A stretch of 64,000 bases of DNA, from positions 47,038,384-47,102,383 of the forward strand of contig NC_037093.1 of assembly GCF_002994745.2 (NCBI RefSeq), read 5' to 3'. The notes under the pieces are model-generated. The model saw only the letters and a program-made list of their open reading frames with translations, was not told the origin of the DNA and did not search any database. Below, in pieces: positions 42,563-56,112 of the stretch (positions are counted from its first letter, which is position 1; the number at the start of each line of letters is the position of its first letter). Source of the DNA: Rosa chinensis (taxonomy: Eukaryota; Streptophyta; Magnoliopsida; Rosales; Rosaceae). Made by a program: the position numbers and the translations under genes.

Positions 42563-44814
42563 TTATATGTCACCTCCATCAACTAGATGGCCAAAACCCA
42601 TTGTTCCGAACCTTAGCAACAATGGCTAACAAGTATGGTCCACTCATTACCATATGGCTTGGCAAGAACCGTGCCCTGGTAATCAACAACTAAATATGAA
42701 ACAGTCAAGGAATGTATCACCACAAATGAGTCTTTTCGCCACAAGACCAATGTCTGCGCAGGGTAAGTACCTTGGTTACAACTTTGCAGCTTGGGTTCTC
42801 ACTTATGGCACACTTTGGAGGAATATCAAAACGTTGGTCATGGTTCAGTTGCTCTCTAGCCAACGGCTAGAGATAGACTTTGAAACATGTCCAAGTCTCT
42901 GAGGTTGAAGCTTTCATTAAAGTGTTGTATTCTATTTGGAGATCAAGAACAGGACATGATGATCAAATCAAGGTTGTGATCAGTGAGTGGGATTGAGCAC
43001 CTATCCTTGAACGTAATAACTAGAATTATAGCTGGTAAGAGGTACTTGAGTAGAGAGGAGGATGATGAGTTTGATGATGAAGAGGAAAAGAGGATTGGGA
43101 AGCTTATGAAGGAATTTATGCATGTAGCTGGGAACCCAACTGTTTTTCATGAAAAGCGCGCGGTTTCCTAAGTGGATGGATTTCAAGGGGCAATTGAAAG
43201 CTATGAAGAATGCTGAGAGGGAATTAGACTCTTTGATGGGAAGTTGGCTTAAAGAGTGACTCAAGCAACCAACAGGATTTCATTGATGTCGTGCTATCTC
43301 AGAGCAAGTTCACCCAGGGTCACCATGTCACCTATTATTCACTGCTTTTTATGTGTATTTTCACTCTCTAGATCATGGATACAGTGTATTTGTGATGCCT
43401 CGAAAATTCGTATTTATTTTCCGAGAATTCTTCGGAATCTAATTTATGGTTATTGGACGGTTTCGTGGCTCGTGGACGGAGCGGAAGTGGTTCGGACGAA
43501 TTTTTATTCGAAAAGTGTGGATTTAGGGGGGGTTCAAGGTTGACTTTTGATACGTTGAGATTCTCTGAAAACTTCCTTCATAAAAATTGTAGAGCGCGTC
43601 GATATGAGTTCATGGATATGTGGAACGCAGAAATCGGAATTCGTATGAGAAAGTTATGAATGTTTGAAAATTAGGAAAGTTACTATATATAGGGGTTTCC
43701 ATTTTTGGAAGGTTACTATTTTCATTTTGGCAAGTTTCCATTTCCGGAAACTCAGAAACTCTCCGTTCTCTATCTTGATTTTAACTAACCCGACCAGGAT
43801 CCGACCGATCCGACCCGGCTTTTCTGGCGAACTCCGGTGGTGTCTGACCGTGAAACTTGGCTCGCTTGTTCGCCTCCTTATTCTGCTCCTCCCTGTGGTG
43901 TCCTCTAAAGGCTATTCTCCTCCACGGCGACGCTGCAAGGCGGCACAGATTGAGGTATTCAGACCCGACCGGAAATCCTTGCTCCGGCGACGTCACGGCT
44001 TCAAGTTTTCTTGGTTGAGTTCATAGGAGCCTCCTTGATCGATTTGTGGTGTTTGTTTGGATCAATTCACGTCGGAATCGGATCAACTCAAGGTGAACAG
44101 TTCACGGCAGCTTGTGGCTGCGATAGGCGGCGATCTAGGTCTAGTTGGCTTGAACCCCAGGTATTAAAGTTGAACTATTTGATGGTCTTGACATTTTGGA
44201 CGGTTGGATTAATCTAGTTTTGAGTTTTGACTGGTGGTGGTTGCACCGCCGATTGTGGCGGCCTTCCAGCCATGTAATGGATAGTTTCTGGTTTTATATA
44301 TCTTCTACACGTCGATACGAGAGTTTCGATATATAATACACAATTTTTGGAGATCGTATGAATATATTGTGATTTTTACGGTTTCGGACCGTTTGATGAT
44401 TCGATCCGTGAGGATTTGAGCGATCGATCGACTTGTGATTTTGACATATCGATCGTAGAAGTATTCAGGAGACATTGGGTGGTCTCGGATGTGGTTTCGC
44501 CTCAATTGGCGTCACTTTGGGGATTTTAGTTCGATTTAGGGTTTCGAACGTTATTTCTTGTGTTCTAGTTACTGAATCAAGGTTGTACTTTCCTTAGGTG
44601 CTTGACAGAGTGCGTTCTGTAAGTAGTCTAGTAGTATGAAGACGCAGCGGGAATTTCGAGGTGAGTAATCTCACAACGTTCATTTACGAACGGAGTTACC
44701 ATTATTATTTTGGCGTTAATTATTTAATTGCAAACCATAGTTGGTATTAGTAGACATTCATGAGCGAATGACTACGTGTGTGTGTGTGTGTATATATATA
44801 TATATTTATGTGAA

Positions 44815-45158
44815 ATATATATATTCTTGTGAGTGATGTGTGATGGAATAATATGCATAATTGTGTTCATACTATTGTTGAAGGCAACTTTTCGGGAAAC
44901 AATATTGTGGAAAAAGATGTTTTCTATTGTTTGAAAAGTATTAAGTTTGATGTTACATTTTTGAGTCAAGCGTGACTTATTTTAAATATATATATTCTTG
45001 TGAGTGATGTGTGATAGAATAATATGCATAATTGTGTTCATACTATTGTTGAAGGCAACTTTTCGGGAAACAATATTGTGGAAAAAGATGTTTTCTATTG
45101 TTTGAAAAGTATTAAGTTTGATGTTACATTTTTGAGTCAAGCGTGACTTATTTTAAAT
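44815..45158. repeat. 171-bp tandem duplication inside the solo LTR
   Basis: TTCTTGTGAGTGATGTGTGAT starts at 44824 and 44995; the two 171-bp units are almost identical, implying a recent duplication. Confidence 0.92.
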
Positions 45159-45177
45159 GTATTGGTCTTTGTACCAA

Positions 45178-45400
45178 GGTCGCAGATGGTGACTAACGTT
45201 TGATTCTAAGACTAGACGGGTTCTGAAAATCACATATCACATATGGGTACAGGTCGCAGATGGTGACTAACGTTTGATTCTAAGACCAGACGGGATCTGA
45301 AAATCACATGTCACAGATGGTGATAGGTCGCAGATGGTGACTAACGTTTGATTATAAGACCAGACGGGGTCCGAAAATCATATGTCACAGATGGTGACCA
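45178..45400. repeat. 74-bp tandem repeat, three copies
   Basis: GGTCGCAGATGGTGACTAAC begins at 45178, 45252 and 45326, exactly 74 bp apart. Confidence 0.92.
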
Positions 45401-45534
45401 CGGCAAGGAATCGGGAATCACGCCTTTGGCCGGACTAGTGGTTACGATTAGTTAGGGCTCTAGTCTATCTGCCACTGTAATTCATGGGGTAACAGTGCGA
45501 GGTTATATCTAACTCATGAGATTACGTGTTTTTA

Positions 45535-45840
45535 GGGAACAAGGTGTGAGTTGCTTCCTTATTAACGGTTTTTAAGGGGACAATGTGTGAGTTGGTTTCT
45601 TTATTAACGATTTAATAGAAATCAAGGAGTGAGTTGCTTTCTATGTTACGATTAATAGGAAATCAAGATGTGAGTTGCTTTCCTTATTTCGTGATTTGAA
45701 TTGGAAATCAAGGTGTGAGTTGCTTTCCTTATTTTGTGGATTTGGAAGAAAACAAGGCGTGAGTTGCTTTCTTTAATTTGTGTAAGGAACCAAGGCGTGA
45801 GTTGTTTTCCTTAGTTAAGGTGTGAGTTGTTTAGCGGTGG
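45535..45840. repeat. Degenerate minisatellite with GTGAGTTG(C/G)TTTC core
   Basis: About eight copies of AAGGTGTGAGTTGCTTTCCTTATT-like units, spaced roughly 30-50 bp. Confidence 0.85.
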
Positions 45841-46495
45841 TTTTGAGTTACTCATACGGGCTTGCAAAAGCTTATCGGGTTTGTTGTGTGACAACCCGGT
45901 GCACCATTCAAACGGTGTAGGGGTTAATCCTGCAGGTGAGGATAATCGAGGCTGAAGTTGAGATAATGCCTTTGCAGCTTTACGGTAGGAAGCCATTTTT
46001 GTGACTTTACTGTTGATAAGGACTTCCGTTGTGTAGTTAGCTCTGAGGAGCATTTACGTTTTATTTTGTTGTTGACAATTTAATTCGTAAGCTCATGTAA
46101 TATATGACTCTGTGTGTGGGTCAATATTGTAATATTGGGTTCAGGGCATCAATATGTATTTAGTTTAAAGGGAAAAAGTTTCCAGGTATTTTGTATTGAT
46201 GGCTGAACGATCACACATATATAATTATGGGATTGTATATCGATTTTTATATGTGTTAAAAATCAGGGGCGTGATAGTATTTCATGCCCTGGGTCGCCAT
46301 GTGTCACCCTAGGTCACTTTATGGGTCACTCTGGTGACCCAGATCTTATTGGAAACTGTGCCTATGACCCAGATAGTGAAAATAAACACTAAAAAGCAGT
46401 GAATAGTAGGTGACCCAATGTGAACTTGCTCTCAGACTGAGGATAGTTCCACGCTTGGTCATACTTGAGAAATTATTATCAGGGCAACAACAATG

Positions 46496-47091
46496 GTATG
46501 TTCTTTAACATTATTTTGAGTACACTTAAATAGTCCCTGGTGAAGGTAATCGAAAAGCAACTTTCTAAAAATCCTTGTAGCAGAGTTCGAGTGGTAAACA
46601 GAACCTTTATTAATAACCCAAGGACTACTAATAGCTCAAAGCACACATAACACAATAATTTTCATATATAATAGGTGGATTGTCTCTTACGTTTTAAACA
46701 GTACTTGACACAGAAGAAAAGTGAGTTAACCACACAAAGAAACTCATACCAAGATAATATTGCTAGATTAAGCCAACAGATGGGAGAGAATCATAATCAA
46801 ACTATATATGTTGAATATTACATTAGGATGAATGACTAACCTTGAATTACAATCCCACAAAATACCCAAATCTTGAATCTTGTAGAATTGAGTCCCTTGA
46901 TGGATCCTTGAAGCTTTCTGTGAGTAGTTCTTAAAATCTCAAAAGAAAATATCAAGAAAAGATGAAGAATGAAGGGGAAGGAGGAGAGAGAGCAGCCCAA
47001 AAGGGCTGCCTCTATTTTTTCGGTGGTGCGGCGCTGCTAGGTTTTTGGTCAGAGAGAATAGAGGAATATGTATATATATATATATATATGG

Positions 47092-47121
<30 letters not shown>
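46496..47121. other. CYP82 intron remnant, then unassigned sequence and a TA tract
   Basis: Similarity to the intron at 33270-33972 extends to about 46745 (CAGAAGAAAAGTGAGTTAACCACA). From there to 47060 the sequence is unassigned. TA runs near 47070-47121 form the insertion site of the next solo LTR. Confidence 0.6.
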
Positions 47122-47124
<3 letters not shown>

Positions 47125-49869
47125 CACGCCCCTGATTTTACACACATGAAAATCGATATATATAACCCCATAATTATATATGCGTGAACGTCCAGTCATC
47201 AATACAAAGTACCTGAAATCTTTTTCTCTTAACTTATACACATATTGATGTCCTGAACCCTCAAAGTTAATATACACTCGCATCCAAAGAGTTATATATT
47301 ACACAAGCTTACGAATTAAATTGTCAACAACAAAATAAAACGTAAAGGCTACTCAGAGTAACTATACAACGGAAGTCCTTATGAAAAGTAAAGTCACAAA
47401 GGTGGCTTCCTACCGTAAAGCTGCTAGCTCGCTGCCTCAACCTCGATTATCCTAACCTGCAGGATTAACCCCTACACCGTTTGAATGGTGTACCGGGTTG
47501 CCACACAACAAACCCGGTAAGCTTTTGCAAGCCCGTATGAGTAACTCAAAACCACACATGCACAACTCGCCTAACGAGGAAACCCATCAACTCGTAAAAA
47601 GGAACACACACCATGTTTTCCCAAAACAACACATTCTTTTCCCAAAAGAAACAAGAAAGGTCACACCATGACCAAATCATATAAATTGAAACTCTGACAA
47701 TTAAATATGATAAACAAGTCCTCCCAGGACATTTAAAAGAAAGAATCCCCGAAACTCCCTTTTAAAACACATTCTCAAATCAACACAAGTCACCCCGTGA
47801 CAAAATCATAATAATTGAAACTCTGACAATTAAATATGATAAACAAGTCCTCCCAGGACATTTAAAAGAAAGAATCCCCGAAACTCCCTTTTAAAAACAC
47901 GTACTCATGAGCATCAGATAGCTCCCCGCTACCCCCCATGATGTACTATGGCAACAGACTAGAGCTCTAACTGATCGTATCCACAAACCCGGCCAAAGGC
48001 GTGAAGTCCCGATATATATGCCTGAGGTTACTCCCAGCAACCCCAAATCCCCAGACCTCCCAGGTCGTCAGATCAAAACCTTTCAAAATGGTCACTCAGG
48101 ACCCAAAAGTTACTCAACTCACACAAAAGGAGATGTCACCCCGTGACCTCCAATCATCAGACCTCCCCGGTCATCAGATCAAAACATTAAATCAAACCAA
48201 AAGGAGAAATCACAATCTGTGACTCTCAGATCTTCCGACCCCCGGTCGTTAGATCAAAACATTCAAATCACATCAAAGCAACTCACACCAAATCTTGACA
48301 CTTTTCAAACAATAGAAATTCCCAATTCCCACAAAATGTTTCCCGAAAAGTCAAGCCCCCAAACAATAGAATGAAACCCATCAATACCTATTGCTTCAAT
48401 TCACTCATCAACCCACAAGAATATACATATTCCACGTAAATATATATATAAGTGGTCATTCACTCAGGAAGGCCACTAATATCAACTATAGTTTGCAGTT
48501 AACTAAATAACTCTCAAAACAATAAGGTCAACCCGTTCGTGAATGAACTTCGTGAGATTACTCACCTCGAACTCCTGCTGCGTCTTCAATACAGAACCGA
48601 ACCAAATCTATCACCAACAACTAGTCCAAATACTTCGTCAAGTACCTAATCACAATCGGTTTCCACTTAGTAATAATTCACAAACGATTTAAGTCCGAAA
48701 CCCCTGTTTTGAACTAAAATCCCCAAAGTGGCGCCAATCGAGGCAAAACCACATCCGAGACCTCCCAAAGTCTCCGGAATACGTCCACGATCGATGTGAC
48801 CAAACCACAAGTCGATCGGACGCTCAAATCCTCACAGATAGAATAAATTGATCGGTATGAAACTGCAAAAATCATAACAATTCCAAACGAACTCCAAAAT
48901 TTGCATATTATATATCAAAACGCTCGTATCGACGAGTAGAAGACATATAATACCAGAAACAGTCCCATACATGGCCGGAACACCGCCGGAACGCCGCCAC
49001 AGGCGGTGGCGCACCACCGCCGGCCAAAACTCAATATTTCACAAAACTCCCAACATCAAAGTTCTTCATCTAAGCATGCTTGTGAATTCTCATAACTAGC
49101 TCGAAGTCAGAAAACAAGCTTAAGGGATCGAAAACTACCTCACAAGCCGTGAACAGTAATCCCAACTGAGTTGATCGAAGTTTCACGTGAATCGATCCAA
49201 ACAACCACCAAGGATCGATCAACGAGGCTGCTCTGAGCTCAACCAAGGAGACTTGAAGCCTCGCCGACGTCGGAACAAGGATTTCCGACCGGGTCCGAAA
49301 ACGCCAACCTGCACCGCCTTCTACCGCCGCCACCACCGAGAATCGGTGCTAGAGGACACCACAGGGACGACCAGACGGAGGAGACGAACTGATCTGGAAA
49401 GTTTCGTTGCCGGAGACCGCCGGAAAAGTCGGGTCGGATCCTCCAGGTTCGGGTCGGGTCAGCCGGATAATTTCGATTCTGAAGGTGCGAACGAGAGAGA
49501 AGAGAGAGAAAGGAATGTTTCCGGAAACGGAAATAATGAAAATAGTAAGTTTCCAACTTGGGAAACTTCTATTTATATCAAAATGGAAATTTCTTCCAAT
49601 GGCCATAACTTTCTCATACGAACTCCGATTCTCGCATTCCACATATCCACGAACTCGTATCGACGCGCTCTACAACTTTCGTGAAGGAAGTTTTCGGAGA
49701 ATCCCAACAAATAAAAAGTCAACATTTGCGCCACCCCTAAAGTCACACTTTTCAAATAATTAATTCGTCCGAAACACTTCCGCTCCGTCCACGAGCCACG
49801 ACACCGTCTAACAACCATAAATTAGATTCCGGAAATTCCTCGGAAAATAATTACGAATTTCCGGGGCAT

Positions 49870-49873
<4 letters not shown>
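47122..49873 (-). mobile_element. Solo LTR, 2.75 kb, inverted relative to 43390-46276
   Basis: The minus strand begins TGTGATGCCCCGGAAATTCG and ends GGGGCGTGACA, 2752 bp. It is flanked by TA runs on both sides, so the TATAT duplication cannot be distinguished from the microsatellite. A 129-bp tandem duplication (TTGAAACTCTGACAATTAAA at 47686 and 47815) lies inside. Arg-rich open frames near 49187-49684 are incidental. Confidence 0.85.
47686..47903. repeat. 129-bp tandem duplication inside the solo LTR
   Basis: Two units sharing GACAATTAAATATGATAAAC and GGACATTTAAAAGAAAGAAT, offset by 129 bp. Confidence 0.88.
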
Positions 49874-49904
<31 letters not shown>

Positions 49905-49906
<2 letters not shown>

Positions 49907-50280
49907 GCAGGCGTTCTAAAGAGGACGTCCGCACTTTTGCTAAAGTGCGGACGGCGCTGCTGCAGCTCGGCTCGGGGCGCGACGGAGTGGCGAGGGTTGC
50001 CGGAAGGACGCCAGGGGTCAGGCAGAGCCATCTGCAGTCGTTGGAGTCGCCGGCGACGTCGTTGGAGGGCTGCCCAGAAAACCTGCAGTTGCAGGTCGGG
50101 TTGCTGCCCAGAACCTGCAACCTCGACCTCCTCCGACCTTGAACTCCGCCCAGAACAGTCCAAGATGCCTCCGGCCTCCCTCCTGCAAGCCGGGCGCCGC
50201 CGCCGCACCCTGGAACTCCTCCGCTGCATCGCCGTCCACACTTTAGCGAAGTGCGGACGTCCGCTTCAGAACGGGCCTCT
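49905..50280. mobile_element. GC-rich foldback MITE with hairpin termini
   Basis: Left terminus (about 49908-49960) and right terminus (about 50230-50279) are inverted complements: GCGTTCTAAAGAGGACGTCCGCACTT on the left, GCCCGTTCTGAAGCGGACGTCCGCACTT read in reverse on the right. Each terminus also contains its own hairpin, CGTCCGCACTT...AAGTGCGGACG. The core is GC-rich with CTGCAG/GGTCGGG blocks. TA runs on both sides indicate insertion at TA. No gene. Confidence 0.8.
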
Positions 50281-50302
50281 ATATATATATATATATATAT
50301 AT

Positions 50303-51030
50303 ACACGGTTGCAATTATGTGGAGAGATAAGGAGGGTAGGGTGCACGTGCCAGTTAAGAAGGAAAGAACAAAATAATGCCCGGTGGGTTTTTAAAAGAGA
50401 GAAGAAAGGAATGAAATAGAGGGCACGTGGCTGTTGTCGAAGGGAAAAAGATGAGGATTTAATTGGTCTTGGGCTGCCATCAAAACAAAGGGAAGTGAAT
50501 TAATGGATGGCTGCTAAATGACTCAAGCCAATTAAACAAAAAATTGTTTAATTGCTGCACGTGATTACGGCATGCAATCATGCATAATTAATCATCAAAT
50601 GATTAATTAATATAATTGTTTTTTCTTCTTCTCTCTTTTCAGAGCATTTCCACATATATTATCGGAAGCAATTTGATTTCACTCCCTTAATAGCATTAAT
50701 CATGGTTAACCCGCATTGACTATTTCATTCTTCTATCCAAACTCCAGATTGCTCCATTTTCGCTTTGTTTTCTCGCAATTTCCGTAACTCCATTTATTAC
50801 CTACAAATAAATAAAAATAGATTAACTATATATTAATTAACTTGAGGATTAGCTTAATTCTAATATTTTAGATATAATTACACATATAAAAATGCGTGTA
50901 ATCAATGAACCTATGACATATTGCTGTTGGGTACTGATGATTGGATTATATAAACAAAATAAAATAATAAAACTAACTCCTTCAATACATTATTATGGAA
51001 TAAATATAAGCTACCTTTTAAGTTTTGTCA
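50303..51030. other. AT-rich intergenic region
   Basis: No supported gene; ATTAATTAAT and related short repeats only. Confidence 0.5.
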
Positions 51031-51039
51031 AAGTATGCT

Positions 51040-51640
51040 TCTCCGTCTTCATGGATAAATTTGCAGGCTTTGGCTTGCTGTTTTTCCTCTTCTTCTTGTT
51101 TGCTGGTATTGGGGTGTCGATGAGCCCAAGGATGGCTTTTGTTGGTGATTTGGAGCGGGATGATTGGCCTGTGTTGATGGGGTTCGGCAGCCGGGCTGTG
51201 TCTTTAACCGGCCACCGCATCTGAGATATCAAAAGCTAGGGATTGGGACATTAAAATGGAGTTCGATCACGTTACTCAAGGTTAGATTGCCGGTGATGGA
51301 GATACCGAGAAACCATACTGGATCTCAAAGGTTGATGCTAGATGGGCGTTTGGTGGCTCTAATCGGACTTGGCTTGCAGCTTTGACATGGAGTTGGGTCG
51401 GTGAGGGCGATTCTTGTTGGAGGTATGATCTTAAGATGACCTTTCTTTTGGCTGCGATGAGTGATGATGGCGTAGGAGATGGCTTCGATTTTCTCGCTAC
51501 AAGTGCTCTAGGATTTTGATGTGCCCTAACAAGTTTTTGGCGCCGTTGCTGGAGATTGAGTTAGGTTGCCGTGGGACTAGAGAGCCCATTTTTTCTAGTT
51601 TATCTTTTTTTTTTTTTTTCATTTAATTATTAGGTAGTTT
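51040..51640 (+). other. Possible LINE-like retroposon remnant
   Basis: The composition (T/G-rich, TTTTTCCTCTTCTTCTTGTTTGCTGG) and a T-rich end near 51600-51620 recall the LINE-like elements at 29-31 kb. No target duplication or recognisable protein was found. Confidence 0.25.
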
Positions 51641-51881
51641 TTGTATGATAGTTTAATTTTTGAAATTGCTACAAGTACTTTGGGTAAGTAAATTTATAAA
51701 TTGTGGTAAGAAAAGACTAAATTGAGCATCTTAAAATTAGTAAGAAAGTCTTGCTATTTACTATTTGCTTATTACTTATGCAATTTCACCTTTTAGTTAA
51801 TTTTTAAATTTGTTTAAATATTTAGTGCTTTAACTTATTTCTTTAAATTAGAATTTGATTAGAGCTTGGAGTTTTTAAGTA

Positions 51882-53220
<1,339 letters not shown>

Positions 53221-53229
53221 TTTTAAGTA

Positions 53230-54639
53230 AATAGGATTTAGATTTCATCTTTGTAACGTTGAGTTTATTCACTCTTCATAAGTAGGCTCATCCGTTTGGA
53301 TACGATGTCTAGGTAAGATTTGAATGAGAGAAGTGTATTCAAGTGAGCTTCGACTCCACCAAAATCTCTTCCTACTCTTACCTGGTTGTATTTCATGAGG
53401 AGTTTCCGAATAGTTGAATGTTAGACAACACCCAAATTTGGATTCTTTTTCCCTTTTGCTTTTCTACTCATAAATTCTAATTTAAGTTTTCTAGAAATTG
53501 TTAAAGTTCAAATTTTATTAGTTTGTTTTGTTTTGAGATGAGGAACATTGGACCTTGTTAATGCCCTTAAACTTAAACCCGGATTGGCGGACTCCAAACC
53601 GAAGAAATATGAACTACATGATGAAGAACTATGGAAAAATGGAAAGGAAATGGAGAGAGAAAGGAGATGAAATGGATGAAGGAAGACATGAAAAAGGTCC
53701 AAAGTGAGGGGAGGGTGTTTTTATAGGCCAAAAGTGATGAATGGAGGGTGGAAATCAAAGGAAATGAAGGGCTAAATATGATTGACAAATGTGTAAGCAC
53801 AAAATGTGGATCTAGTTTTTAACTCTACATAGAAATGACTTAGAAAGCCCATAGATATTTTGGTGGAGGAGAAAAAGTAAGGGTAAAATAGTCATTATGT
53901 AAGGGAACAAGGTACTAAATGGGAGACAAAGGTGTAAGGTGTAAGAATGGGACCAGTTGTCATATTTCAAATTTTAAATTTCAAAATAACCTAGACCTAA
54001 AGTCTCTAATCCTAGTAAGCTCTTCCTTGTCCTCCACACATGTTCAAGGCCGGAAATGTCCAGAATCCGGCGTTGACCTCCGTTGACTTCTTTTTCATCT
54101 GTTTGAGCACTTTCTTCTCCTTTCTTCATTTAATTAGATCTCCACTAAGACTTTAGAATTAGCCTTTAAGTTCTTCATAATAAATGTTCCTCCATGAGTG
54201 TAGATGATCCTGGTAAAATTTCAGAACTTAATTCATCGTGGTTTGGCCAGAAATGCTGCCGGAATCCTTACATGTCCGGTTTTGCAGTTTTCATCTTTTA
54301 GTCAGAAAATTGGACAGATCTTTTGATAGCATTCCACTCCAAACTAGCTTTTGTACTCTTCATGAAAAATGATCCTTAGGATGTCTATAATGGATCTGAA
54401 AATTTTCAACTCATTTGGAGTTCATTTGGTCAGTCTGCCACTCCTCCTTCCTTGCCTAACTCGGTTTCTTCTAGCCGGAGTAGGAAAATGTGCTAAGATT
54501 GACTTTTTAGTGCATTTCCAAGCTTCTCCATAATTTCCTAGCATGATAAAGAAAACATAATAAATATATATATAAATAAACAAAAAGGTTAAGCAAAAGT
54601 GCAAGATTACGGATATAATTACTAGGTAATTATGGACCT
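53230..54639. other. Unassigned intergenic sequence
   Basis: No gene supported. Two loosely similar blocks (CTTCATAATAAATGTTCCTCCATGA near 54175 and CTTCATGAAAAATGATCCTTAGGAT near 54360) hint at an old repeat element, possibly LTR sequence. Confidence 0.4.
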
Positions 54640-54932
54640 AACAGATTTGGTGCGAACTCTGGTGCTAAGGATGGCTGTGGCAATGGAGGTGGCGCTATTG
54701 CTGGTAGTGACAGGGATGATAGCGGCACTGGCAATGGTGGTGGAGACTGGTGCATGGGTGCCTCTCATGCCCAAGCTTGGAGTGATTGGGCCTAGAACCG
54801 GGTTGTGGGCCTCTTCTTTAGGCTCATAGGTTGGACCAACCATTTGGTGTGGGGTTGATTGGATTGGGCCTCTATGGTCCATTGCAGTACTTAATTTTGT
54901 TAGGTCGCAAAAACCAGTTGCTAGGCCTGGGA

Positions 54933-56112
54933 TCGGTTCCGAAAATGCCAAAATTTGCCCGAACCAAAAAGGGAACTTTGGTTCGGTTGTTGTATTTGAC
55001 AGTGCTGGAACCGACAGGAACCGGAATCGAGAACCTTCGGTTCGGTTTTCCAGTTGTAATGGTTCCTTAATGAAGTTGGAAAAAAACCCAGAAACAGGAA
55101 ATTTTCCAGTTCCAGACTTAAGTTTCAGACTTTTGGCTTCTACATTCCTGCTTCTAGTTCACTATAACTTGAAAAAAATGTCATAATGATATGCACATAT
55201 GCACTATGGAGTTATAAACTTTATAACTTATAATGAAAATCTAAATTCAAATAAAGAACTAAAGAAGTCTGGAACTGATGGCACTAATGCAAACTCACTG
55301 AGTGCAAATATGCACCAATGCATTATGCAAATTCAAAGTCACCACTCACCAAATCAAATAAGTAACAACAACTCAACAAGTACTGCAAGTCTAACAAATA
55401 AACAAACTAAACAAAGTCACCAAATGGTCCAAATCAAATCAGTCCTTATTTCACCAATTCAATCTATCCTAACTTCAAGTCTTCAGATTTTCCAGCTCTG
55501 TAGTTCTGCTCTTCAAATCTGCAACTCTTCATCAGTTCATCAGCCAATAACTTCAAAAGTCCTAGATCCTACATCAGTTCATGACTTCATTAGTTCATGC
55601 TTATTACTCACAAAGACAAGTCATACGTACCATATTTGTGAAACAAATTACAATTTATAAAAGTAAAAAAACCAATAAAAAATCATACCAGCTTTAGCAA
55701 TTGCAAAATTAAATAAGCTTACTGGCAAAGAAATGAGCACTAAAAGGGAGCAGATTAAGGTGATTAGGGAGCAGCTTCAACAATTAGAAATGCAACAATT
55801 CATACATACACTTCCATAATTCAATCAAACATGCAAAGGCACACAAATACCAGCTTTAGTAAATCACACACCTAAAATCATACCAGCTTTACAATGCATA
55901 CCAGATTCCTTCGACATTCAACAATGAATAAGTAACTCATAGAACATACCTGAGATCATTTTTTTTGCTGATTTTGATGCATCAGTGGCTGTCGATGTTT
56001 TTGCACTCTTCTTTGCCTTTGAAGCAGTTTCTTGTGCCTTCTTTTTTTTTCTTCTTCTTCTTTTTCTTGTTCTGAAAATTGAAAACAAAGAAAAATGGAA
56101 AATTAGATCAAT
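54933..56112. other. hAT 3' non-coding region
   Basis: Includes subterminal GGTTCGGTT motifs (54940-55070), an AT-rich stretch rich in CAACAA/CAAATCA and TTCATCAGTTCAT units (55200-55620), and a possible last transposase exon near 55960-56071. No separate gene. Confidence 0.55.

Larger units (their letters stand above)
43390..46276 (+). mobile_element. Solo LTR, 2.9 kb, probably Ty3/gypsy
   Basis: Begins TGTGATGCCTCGAAAATTCG and ends CAGGGGCGTGATA. GTATT is duplicated at 43385-43389 and 46277-46281. It is a close relative of 47122-49873 in the opposite orientation. Three internal repeat arrays account for part of its length. No primer site or coding body follows. Confidence 0.88.
43303..46430. 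mobile_element. MITE inside the CYP82 pseudogene, itself split by a solo LTR
   Basis: Ends 43303-43389 and 46282-46430 form an imperfect inverted repeat of about 80 bp starting AGCAAGTTCAC, with shared blocks GGGTCACC and TATTCACTGCTTTTTA. CTCAG flanks both sides (43298-43302, 46431-46435); a 3-bp TCA duplication with a one-base longer terminus is equally possible. Without the LTR it is about 236 bp. Superfamily uncertain. Confidence 0.8.
42563..46495 (+). pseudogene. CYP82 P450 pseudogene, exon 1 only, split by nested insertions
   Basis: P450 sequence begins at the hinge (ALPVICHLHQLDGQNPLF) without an anchor and runs to 43302. It resumes at 46431 (TEDSSTLGHT) and ends at the splice donor ATG|GTATGTTC, 46495. 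Several frameshifts and stops are present, for example after ALVINN and before the expected EEHHTK-like segment. The intron start at 46496-46745 aligns with the intron at 33270. No second exon with a haem loop follows within the window. The closest relative is the pseudogene at 31672-34599. Confidence 0.9.

Noticed and set aside
45178..45400. CRISPR-like spaced direct repeats
   Set aside because: The units are continuous 74-bp tandem repeats without unique spacers, in a plant LTR.
49187..49684. 165-residue Arg-rich open frame and its antisense partners
   Set aside because: They lie wholly inside a solo LTR and are not conserved as frames in the sister LTR.
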